Assembly (NCBI GenBank): GCA_900543025.1
Contig: UQPP01000011.1
Span: forward strand, 1-56,002
Reading direction: 5' to 3'
Length of the DNA stretch: 56,002 bases
Source: an uncultured Collinsella sp.
Lineage (GTDB): Bacteria; Actinomycetota; Coriobacteriia; Coriobacteriales; Coriobacteriaceae
Under the pieces are notes generated by a model. The model ran no database searches. It saw nothing but the letters and a program-made list of their open reading frames with translations, and was not told the DNA's origin. The translations under genes and the position numbers were made by a program. Of this stretch, positions 49,801-56,002 are shown in pieces. The stretch's first letter is position 1. Every line of letters starts with the position of its first letter.

Positions 49801-51345
49801 GTGGCCGGAATCGGTTTTGAGCTCAAGCACCTGTTTAGGCGCAAGGGTCTGTTTGCCACGATGCGCGCCTATGGCTACGCCGGCATTGTGTGCACGGGTC
49901 CCATGCTGTTGGGCGTGCTGCTCCAGGTGGGTATCTTGGTGCTGTGCGGTCTGTGGGGCGTGGGGCGCGCCAACCAGGATTTGCTGGTGTGCATGGTGAC
50001 CTATACGCTGCTGGCGTCGCTTACGCTCACGAGCTTTTTCTCCATGCCGGTCACGCGCTTTTTGGCGGACATGCTTTTTGCCGAGCGCGAAGAAGAGATT
50101 CTGCCTTCGTTTTGGGGCTCCAACGCCATCATGCTGGTTGCGGGCACGGTGCTCTACGGCGTCTTTTTGCTGTTCTCGGGCGCCACGCTGCTGCAGGGGC
50201 TGCTGTGTCTGTGGCTGTTCAACATTATGATCGTCAACTGGAACGGCATGAGCTATCTCACGGCCATCAAGGATTACCGTGACATTCTGTGTAGCTTTGC
50301 GGCCGCCATTGGCGTGGCGTGCCTGTTCGCCCTGGCCGCGCTGGCGCTGGGACTGCCGCCGGTCGAGGGCCTGTTGGCATCAATCGCCCTGGGCTACGGC
50401 GTCATGCTCGCCTGGGACGTGGTGCTGCTGTACCGGTATTTTCCGCAGAGCGACCGCAGCCCCTGGCTCTTTTTGCAGTGGCTCGATCAGTTTATGCCGC
50501 TGGCGCTCACGGGCCTGTTTACCAACCTGGGGCTCTTTGCGCACCTGGTGATTATTTGGGCCGGTCCCATTGGCGTGCAGGTCAAGGGCTTGTTTTATGG
50601 CGCGCCCTACTACGATGTGCCGGCGCTCATCGCGTTTTTGACCATTCTGGTCACGACCGTCAACTTTGTGGTCTCGGTCGAGGTCAATTTCTATCCGCGC
50701 TACCGCGACTACTACAGCCTGTTTAACGACGGCGGTGTAGTGGGCGATATTGTGGTTGCCGAGGAGGAAATGCTCGCCACGCTCAACCGGGAGCTGTGGT
50801 TTTGCGCGCTTAAGCAGCTATTTGTGACCGCGGCGGTCATCTCGCTCGAGACCACGGTGCTCTCGGCCCTGCCGCTGGGCTTTAACAGCCTTATGCACGG
50901 GTATTTTCGCACGCTGTGCGTGGGCTATGGTCTGTATGCCGTGGGCAATACGGTGATGCTCATCTTGCTGTACTTTACCGACTACAAGGGAGCCGTGCTG
51001 GCTTCGGGCCTGTTTGCCGGTGTGGCCGGGCTGGCGACCGCCGTGTCGTTGCTTTTGCCGCAGCAGTTTTACGGCTTTGGTTTTTTGTTGGGTGCGGCGG
51101 TGTTTTTTATCGTGGCGCTGCTGCGGCTCGATACCTATACCGCCAACTTGCCGTATCGTATCCTGAGTCAACAGCCCATGGTGGCGACCGACAAGACGGG
51201 TCGCTTTACACAACTGGGCCGCTTGCTCGACCGTGCCGAGCAGCGCTATGAGGAAGCCCGCCATAAGGGTGAGCCGCATGGCTGGTTTGAGCGTGCGGTG
51301 GTCCGTGTGTATCGCAACTATTGGGGAGGTTCTGATGACCGATAG
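49801..51345 (+). CDS. pelG: PelG, membrane transporter of the Pel synthase
   Basis: A 514-residue protein with about 12 membrane helices, starting MAGIGFELKHLFRRKGLF, the conserved PelG N-terminus. It belongs to the MOP-like exporters and together with PelF and the PelD-PelE pair forms the inner-membrane synthase/exporter. It begins with GTG 3 bp after pelF, with GAGAGGGGGAG as ribosome site. The last 11 bases overlap the CotH-like gene, so the downstream trio is translationally linked to the Pel genes. Confidence 0.92.
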   Translation: MAGIGFELKHLFRRKGLFATMRAYGYAGIVCTGPMLLGVLLQVGILVLCGLWGVGRANQDLLVCMVTYTLLASLTLTSFFSMPVTRFLADMLFAEREEEILPSFWGSNAIMLVAGTVLYGVFLLFSGATLLQGLLCLWLFNIMIVNWNGMSYLTAIKDYRDILCSFAAAIGVACLFALAALALGLPPVEGLLASIALGYGVMLAWDVVLLYRYFPQSDRSPWLFLQWLDQFMPLALTGLFTNLGLFAHLVIIWAGPIGVQVKGLFYGAPYYDVPALIAFLTILVTTVNFVVSVEVNFYPRYRDYYSLFNDGGVVGDIVVAEEEMLATLNRELWFCALKQLFVTAAVISLETTVLSALPLGFNSLMHGYFRTLCVGYGLYAVGNTVMLILLYFTDYKGAVLASGLFAGVAGLATAVSLLLPQQFYGFGFLLGAAVFFIVALLRLDTYTANLPYRILSQQPMVATDKTGRFTQLGRLLDRAEQRYEEARHKGEPHGWFERAVVRVYRNYWGGSDDR

Positions 51346-53104
51346 GATGATGTCTCGTCGTCGCTTGATTGAGGCGGCTGCCGGTGCGCTGCTGCTTTCG
51401 GGCTGCTCGGTGCAGGAAGACTCCTCGACCAAAAAGGTCAAAAAGCAGGACAAGATTAAAAAGGCCGAGGTCTCGGGTGAAACCAAGCATCTGCGCGACA
51501 AGGACGAGCTCTACGAGGTCTACGACGACTCGGGCATTGTGACCATGTATCTGACGGTCTCACGCGGTAACAGTTCCGAGAACACTGATCATAGCTGGGC
51601 CGAGATCAATACGTACTCTGTGTATGACTACGCCGACATGGGCGTGGCGCGCTATCAGGTTATGGGCCTGCTGCAGGCGGGCGACGAAGACGGCCCGGTG
51701 GCCGGCGAGGTTGGCTATGGCGAGGAAGCGCCCAATGCTACCGTGCAGGTGCGCGGCCAGACGTCGAGCGGTTATACGCAGAAGAATTACAAGGTAGAGC
51801 TCAAAAAGGGCAAGGGTACCTGGCGCCAACAGCGCGCGATTGCGCTTAACAAGCACATGGGCGAGGGCATGCGTTTTCGCAACAAGATGGCCTACGACCT
51901 TATCCGCGGGATTCCCCAGATGATGGGCCTGCGCACGCAGTTTGTGCATTTGTGGGTGTGCGACCAGACCGAAAAGTCCAACGATACCTTTGTGGACTAC
52001 GGCTTGTTTACGCAGGTGGAGCAGCTCAATAAAACGGCGCTTAAGGCGCACGGCTTGGATAAGAACGGGCATTTGTACAAGGTGAACAGCTTCGATTTCT
52101 ATCGCTACGAGGAAACTATTAAGCTTGCCGACGATCCCGACTACAACCAGGCTACCTTTGAGGGCATGCTCGAGATTAAGGGCGACTCGGACCACACCAA
52201 GCTCATCGAGATGCTCGATGCGCTCAACGACGAATCGCAAAAGATCGATGACGTGCTCGACACCTACTTTGATACCGAGAATCTGGTCTATTGGTTGGCG
52301 TTTCAGATCCTGACGGGCAACTGCGATACGCAGAACCGTAACTGCTATCTGTACAGCCCGCTCAACTCAAATACTTGGTACTTTTTAGATTGGGATAACG
52401 ACGGCATGCTGCGTAAGCTTGAGCTGAGCCTGAAGGGGTTCTCGGACTACGCGAGCTGGGAGCGCGGCGTAAGCAACTACTGGGGCAACGTGCTGTTCAA
52501 CCGCGCGTTGCGCAGCAAGTCGTTCCGCAGCGAACTCGACCGTGCTGTCAAGGACCTCCGCTCGTATTTGACCGATGTGCGCCTGAGCAAGATGATCAAG
52601 CACTACCGCGAGGTGACTGAATCCCTGGTCTTTGCTTCGCCCGATATCGACAATCTGCCTGTCACCAAGGATCAATACGAGCAGATTGCCGCGGCGATTC
52701 CTTCTGAGATCGAGGAGAACTATAAAAGCTATTGCGAGAGCTATAAAAAGCCCATGCCGTTCTACATTGGCGTGCCGCAGATCGATAACGGTAAGCTGCG
52801 CATGAGCTGGGATGCCGCGTACGACTTTGAGGCGCGCGATATTCGCTATACCGTCGAGCTTGCGCGCGACTATGCCATAAGCGACGTGCTTTTTAAGGCA
52901 GAGGACGTGCTGCTTCCCGAGGTGACCTGCGATGCGCCCGATTCCGGCCAGTACTTTGTGCGCGTGCGTGCCACTAACTCCGACGGCTATACGCAAGATG
53001 CGTTTGACTACTATGTGACCGACGACGGCAAGCATTACGGCATGAAGTGTTTTTACGTGCAAGACGGCGGTAAGGTCGTGGAGGACACGTATGAGGAGGG
53101 CTAG
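51335..53104 (+). CDS. CotH-kinase-like Tat lipoprotein
   Basis: A 589-residue protein. The N-terminus has a twin-arginine motif MSRRRLIEAAAG and a lipobox LLLSGC with C24 as lipidation site, followed by a Lys-rich spacer. The body is the CotH kinase-like domain: ATVQVRGQTSSGYTQKNYKV, LNKHMGEGMRFRNKMAYDL, GLFTQVEQLN and NCDTQNRNCYLYSP then WYFLDWDNDGML, carrying the Asp residues of the active site. A fibronectin-like C-terminal region follows. The start at 51335 has GGGGAGG 5 bases before it. CotH proteins are atypical kinases in spore coats; here a surface role with the exopolysaccharide is likelier, since no spore genes are near. Confidence 0.87.
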   Translation: MTDRMMSRRRLIEAAAGALLLSGCSVQEDSSTKKVKKQDKIKKAEVSGETKHLRDKDELYEVYDDSGIVTMYLTVSRGNSSENTDHSWAEINTYSVYDYADMGVARYQVMGLLQAGDEDGPVAGEVGYGEEAPNATVQVRGQTSSGYTQKNYKVELKKGKGTWRQQRAIALNKHMGEGMRFRNKMAYDLIRGIPQMMGLRTQFVHLWVCDQTEKSNDTFVDYGLFTQVEQLNKTALKAHGLDKNGHLYKVNSFDFYRYEETIKLADDPDYNQATFEGMLEIKGDSDHTKLIEMLDALNDESQKIDDVLDTYFDTENLVYWLAFQILTGNCDTQNRNCYLYSPLNSNTWYFLDWDNDGMLRKLELSLKGFSDYASWERGVSNYWGNVLFNRALRSKSFRSELDRAVKDLRSYLTDVRLSKMIKHYREVTESLVFASPDIDNLPVTKDQYEQIAAAIPSEIEENYKSYCESYKKPMPFYIGVPQIDNGKLRMSWDAAYDFEARDIRYTVELARDYAISDVLFKAEDVLLPEVTCDAPDSGQYFVRVRATNSDGYTQDAFDYYVTDDGKHYGMKCFYVQDGGKVVEDTYEEG

Positions 53105-53882
53105 CGCGCTGCTTGAGCGCCTGGCGGCACCTCCTGCGCGTACCACGCAGGAGCGTTATCGCCACGAGCTCAAATATCTCATTAATGAGGGTGAGCACAC
53201 TGCGCTTGTCTGTCGCATGGCGCCGGTGTTTAAGCTGGACAAGCATGCGCGCTCGGGCGGTTACACCATTCGCAGCCTGTACTTTGACGACTACTGCAAC
53301 TCGGCCTACGAGGAAAAAGACGCCGGTATTTTCATGCGCAAAAAGTATCGCGTGCGCATCTATAACGGCGGCGACAAGGTGATTAAGCTCGAGCGCAAAA
53401 AGAAGTACGGTAGCTGGATCTACAAAGAGGACGCGCCGCTCACGCGCGGCGAGTTTGAGCAGATCCTGGCCGGAGACTACGACTTTTTGCTGAGGAGCCC
53501 CTATCCGCTCTGTCGCGAGTTCTACATCGAGTGCATCTGCAACGTGATGCGCCCACGGACCATCGTGGACTACGAGCGCGAGCCGTGGGTGATGGATGAG
53601 GGTACCGTGCGCATCACGTTTGACATGAACGTGCGTGCCGCGGTGGGAAGCTACGATATCTTTGACGCGACGCTGCCCGCGCTGCCGGTCCTGGAGCCCG
53701 GCAAGCTGGTGATGGAGGTCAAGTTTACGGAGTTTTGCCCGCAGCAGGTGCGCGATATGGTGCCGCCGGGCGCGGCCGAGCTCACGGCTGTCTCCAAGTA
53801 CTGCCTGTGTTACGAAAAGACCGCCTACCTGCGCGGATTTAATTACTGGGAATCGGATTTTGAGAACCGAGGGGATATTTAG
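53091..53882 (+). CDS. VTC-domain (polyphosphate polymerase-like) protein
   Basis: A 263-residue protein with the VTC tunnel fold: RYRHELKYLIN, IRSLYFDDYCNSAYEEK, FMRKKYRVRIYNGGDKVIKL with the basic tunnel residues, and LVMEVKFTEFCP with the acidic metal-binding Glu. In yeast the domain makes polyphosphate; in bacteria it usually sits beside CotH and DUF4956 genes and its product is unproven. The start at 53091 overlaps the end of the CotH gene by 14 bases and has GGAGG 6-7 bases upstream. Confidence 0.88.
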   Translation: MRRASALLERLAAPPARTTQERYRHELKYLINEGEHTALVCRMAPVFKLDKHARSGGYTIRSLYFDDYCNSAYEEKDAGIFMRKKYRVRIYNGGDKVIKLERKKKYGSWIYKEDAPLTRGEFEQILAGDYDFLLRSPYPLCREFYIECICNVMRPRTIVDYEREPWVMDEGTVRITFDMNVRAAVGSYDIFDATLPALPVLEPGKLVMEVKFTEFCPQQVRDMVPPGAAELTAVSKYCLCYEKTAYLRGFNYWESDFENRGDI

Positions 53883-53885
53883 ACC

Positions 53886-54551
53886 ATGAGCACCAGGGAC
53901 TTTTTTAAGAACTCCGTCTTGGAGGCGTTTGGCCAGGTCGACCCTGCCAAGATTGGCCTGTCGCTGCTCGTGGCGCTCGCCATGGGCATCCTGATCTATT
54001 ACGTGTACAAGCGCTTTTTTACCGGCGTGGTGTATTCGCGTAGCTTTGCCGTGACACTCGTTGGCATGTGCGTGCTCGCCTGCATGGTCACGCTCGCGAT
54101 CTCGACCAACGTGGTTATCTCGCTCGGTATGGTCGGCGCTCTGTCTATCGTCCGCTATCGTACGGCGGTCAAGGACCCGCTCGACCTGCTGTATCTGTTT
54201 TGGGCCATTACCACGGGCATTACGGCAGGTGCCGGCATGTATGCGCTCGTGGGGCTCACGGCAGTGGTGATCGTGGTGATGATTGCCAGCTTTGCGAGCC
54301 ACCAGGACAAGGCGCGCGTGTACATGATGGTCATCCACTACACGGGTCAGACCACTGGCGACGATATCGTGCGTGCATTTGGGCGCACCAAGTTCACCGT
54401 CAAGTCCAAGACCATGCGCGGCGACAAGGTCGAGATGGCCGTCGAGGTGTTCTCGGACGGTGTGGATATGCCCTATGCCGACGCTATCCGCGCGCTCGAT
54501 GGCGTGGAAGATCTAACGTTGATCCAATACAACGGTGAATACCACGGCTAG
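53886..54551 (+). CDS. DUF4956 membrane protein
   Basis: A 221-residue protein with about four membrane helices between residues 20 and 135. The motif VISLGMVGALSIVRYRTAVK, with RYR and the following DPLDLLYLFWAI, is the signature of DUF4956. A soluble ferredoxin-like C-terminus follows (KFTVKSKTMRGDKVEMAVEV). It stands 3 bp after the VTC gene and is the last gene of the operon. CotH-VTC-DUF4956 travel together in many bacteria, so they very likely form one functional unit, of unknown chemistry. Confidence 0.88.
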   Translation: MSTRDFFKNSVLEAFGQVDPAKIGLSLLVALAMGILIYYVYKRFFTGVVYSRSFAVTLVGMCVLACMVTLAISTNVVISLGMVGALSIVRYRTAVKDPLDLLYLFWAITTGITAGAGMYALVGLTAVVIVVMIASFASHQDKARVYMMVIHYTGQTTGDDIVRAFGRTKFTVKSKTMRGDKVEMAVEVFSDGVDMPYADAIRALDGVEDLTLIQYNGEYHG

Positions 54552-54617
54552 AACCCTAGCGAGCAGATTGCGCAAAGAGGGGCCTTCCTGGTCGAGCGTG
54601 CGTTAGCGAGCGGGCAG

Positions 54618-54702
54618 CTGCCGTGGCGAGGTGCCGCGAAAGAGGAGCGAAGCGTACTTCATGTACGCGAGCGACGGTTTGAGCGGCAGATCGCCACGGC
54701 AG
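54618..54702. repeat. 85-bp nested inverted repeat after the pel operon
   Basis: Outer arms CTGCCGTGGCGA and complement (54618-54629, 54691-54702), middle GCCGC/GCGGC in register, and inner GCGTAC/GTACGC around TTCAT. It looks like another hairpin element of the intergenic type, without the GGTAGA core. Confidence 0.75.
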
Positions 54703-54725
54703 ATGTCCGCGCAGCGTCGAGCGGT

Positions 54726-54747
54726 CCGGCGTTCGTTAGAACGCCGG
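54726..54747 (+). terminator. Short hairpin before the lacI-type gene
   Basis: 9-bp perfect arms CCGGCGTTC/GAACGCCGG with a 4-nt loop. No T-run follows, so it may be only a partial terminator for the pel operon. Confidence 0.4.
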
Positions 54748-54765
54748 AACGAACAGGTATCATGG

Positions 54766-54779
54766 TGAAAGCGATTTCA
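54766..54779. promoter_or_regulatory. LacI/cre-type operator upstream of the regulator gene
   Basis: TGAAAGCGATTTCA is a near-perfect palindrome with central CG, the usual shape of LacI-family operators. It lies 15 bp before the chosen start and resembles the two sites after the gene, pointing to autoregulation. Confidence 0.6.
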
Positions 54780-54794
54780 ATGACAGGGGTGCTC

Positions 54795-55775
54795 GTGGTA
54801 AAGATGAAAGATGTGGCCGAGCTGGCGGGCGTTTCGAGCGCCGCCGTCTCGCGCTACCTCAACGGTGGATATATCTCGGCGGATAAGGCCGAGCGCATTA
54901 AGCAAGCGATTGAGCTGACCGGATACGTGCGGTCCAGCCAGGCTCGTGCGCTGCGCACCGGCTCCACCAAGCTCATCGGCGTCATCGTGCCTAAGATCAA
55001 CTCGGAATCCGTGAGCCGCATTACCGCTGGCATTGGCCAGGTGCTCGGTCGCCGTGGCTACCAGTTGCTGCTTGCCAATACCGACAACGAGGCCGATCGC
55101 GAGCTCGAATACCTCGATTTATTCCAAAACCACCCGGTTGATGGCATTGTGCTGGTGGCAACTATGATCACCGACGAGCATCGCCGGGCGATTGAGTCGT
55201 GCCGCGTGCCCATCGTGCTGATCGGCCAGCATGTCGAGGGCGCGCCGTGTGTCTATCACGACGATTACGAGGCTGCCTTTGAGCTGGGCCGTGCGCTTGC
55301 GGGTCGCGTGGACGGCAAGATCGCCTACATTGGAGTTTCCGAAGAGGACCGCGCGGCCGGTTTCGACCGTCGTCGCGGTTTTGAGGCCGGCTTGCGCGCC
55401 GCGGGCGCGGTGCTTGATCCGAGCCTGATTCGCCAGGGGTCATTTACGCTCGACTCGGGCTATCGCGCTGCGCGCGAACTGCTCTCCGTCGATCCCGATG
55501 TTTCGTTTATCGCGTGTGCGACCGACACTATGGCGGCCGGCGCCCTGCGCGCTTTTGACGAGCTGCGCGGCGTGGGCGAGGGCGTGCGTCGCGTGAGCGG
55601 TTTTGGCGACAACGCATTTTTGCGTGCGCTGACGGGTGGCATTCCCACCGTACATTATGGCTACCTGACCAGTGGCGTCGAGGCCACCAGCATGCTGCTC
55701 GACGCGCTCGATGGCGAGGAAGGGGAGAGCGGTCTCAAGACGCTCAAACTTGGGCATCAGCTCATGAATGTCTAG
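54795..55775 (+). CDS. LacI-family transcriptional regulator
   Basis: A 326-residue repressor with the N-terminal helix-turn-helix KMKDVAELAGVSSAAVSRYL, hinge, and a periplasmic-binding-like sugar-sensing domain (IGVIVPKINSESVSRITAGI, VDGIVLVATMI, DPDVSFIACATDTMAAGAL). It probably controls uptake or use of a sugar by genes beyond the right edge. The start is set at GTG 54795 with AGGGG 5 bases upstream; a GTG at 54789 is possible, and the ATG at 54762 is unlikely since an operator-like site lies after it. The cognate sugar cannot be told from the sequence. Confidence 0.92.
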   Translation: MVKMKDVAELAGVSSAAVSRYLNGGYISADKAERIKQAIELTGYVRSSQARALRTGSTKLIGVIVPKINSESVSRITAGIGQVLGRRGYQLLLANTDNEADRELEYLDLFQNHPVDGIVLVATMITDEHRRAIESCRVPIVLIGQHVEGAPCVYHDDYEAAFELGRALAGRVDGKIAYIGVSEEDRAAGFDRRRGFEAGLRAAGAVLDPSLIRQGSFTLDSGYRAARELLSVDPDVSFIACATDTMAAGALRAFDELRGVGEGVRRVSGFGDNAFLRALTGGIPTVHYGYLTSGVEATSMLLDALDGEEGESGLKTLKLGHQLMNV

Positions 55776-55863
55776 GCCTTGGACGTGTCTGCCTGCCTTT
55801 GAGTCCCCAGTTTTTGTCTCAAAACTACCATTCGCCGGCTTTTTCCTACCGTTCACCCTGCTA

Positions 55864-55904
55864 TGAAAACGATTACAGACATATGAAACTGAAAACGATT
55901 ACAG
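55864..55904. promoter_or_regulatory. Two identical LacI-type operators after the regulator gene
   Basis: TGAAAACGATTACAG occurs exactly twice (55864-55878 and 55890-55904), 26 bp apart centre-to-centre. Both carry the central CG. They lie before a ribosome site GGAGGAG at 55944-55950, so they likely control the next operon. Confidence 0.7.
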
Positions 55905-56002
55905 TGTAAGTGTCAAAGATGGCCGGGTGCAGATGCGCCCTTTGGAGGAGACGATATGAGCAGGACATAAAAACATTGAGAGCCCCTGCTGCATGAAAGA
56001 CC

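Noticed and set aside
55956..55970. Four-codon frame (ATG to TAA) after a good ribosome site near the right edge
   Set aside because: Too short to call a gene; it could be a leader peptide, but the window ends before the next gene can be seen.

Overview
The window looks like a chromosome segment of a gut actinobacterium of the Coriobacteriia, most likely Collinsella. This is an inference from high-GC codon use, frequent GTG/TTG starts, Gram-positive-type envelope genes (no outer-membrane Pel proteins) and the overall look of the proteins; no 16S or taxonomic marker is present to prove it.

Layout. (1) 1-7.9 kb, housekeeping on +: gltX, priA, def, fmt, rsmB; then a small FmdB-type zinc-ribbon gene on -. 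(2) 8-21.3 kb, a complete glycogen/alpha-glucan cluster on -, in transcription order glgB, glgP, glgC, glgD, glgA and a GH13-GH77 (amylase plus 4-alpha-glucanotransferase) fusion. It should make ADP-glucose, polymerise and branch glycogen, and mobilise it again. GlgA and GlgB both carry long histone-H1-like Lys/Ala/Thr tails. (3) 21.6-23.2 kb: a HAD phosphatase, thiamine pyrophosphokinase and tRNA-Ala(GGC). (4) 23.4-33.5 kb, a cell-surface polysaccharide locus: a truncated short ORF, a structured leader, a LoaP/NusG-like antiterminator, an initiating phosphoglycosyltransferase, three glycosyltransferases, a Wzy-like polymerase, a pyruvyl transferase, an F420-dehydrogenase-beta-like protein and a Wzx flippase. 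One glycosyltransferase gene holds three consecutive perfect hairpins inside its coding sequence.

(5) 33.5-43.3 kb, an eroded accessory/defence island: an IS256-type transposase remnant, a UvrD-like helicase remnant, an unassigned membrane protein plus MBL-fold hydrolase pair, a RloA/AbiLi-like ATPase followed by a RloB cut off after about 70 codons, a large FokI-like nuclease, and a higBA toxin-antitoxin locus whose toxin has one in-frame TGA. The higBA locus lies between diverged copies of a dispersed hairpin element with variable stems and a conserved central core; further members lie near 7.5 and 11.5 kb. (6) 43.4-54.6 kb, a tightly overlapped Gram-positive Pel-type exopolysaccharide operon: PelD (degenerate GGDEF with an intact RxxD site spaced as a c-di-GMP I-site), PelE, a membrane-anchored PelA-like deacetylase, PelF and PelG, followed by a CotH-like Tat lipoprotein, a VTC-domain protein and a DUF4956 membrane protein. 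(7) 54.7-56 kb: a LacI-family regulator with an operator-like site just upstream of its start and two identical operator-like sites in front of whatever lies beyond the window.

Most worth follow-up are the variable-stem/conserved-core hairpin family, the in-gene hairpin trio, the collapsed defence operon junction at 38.2-38.5 kb, the basic tails on glycogen enzymes, and the Pel-CotH-VTC-DUF4956 operon with its apparent c-di-GMP receptor.
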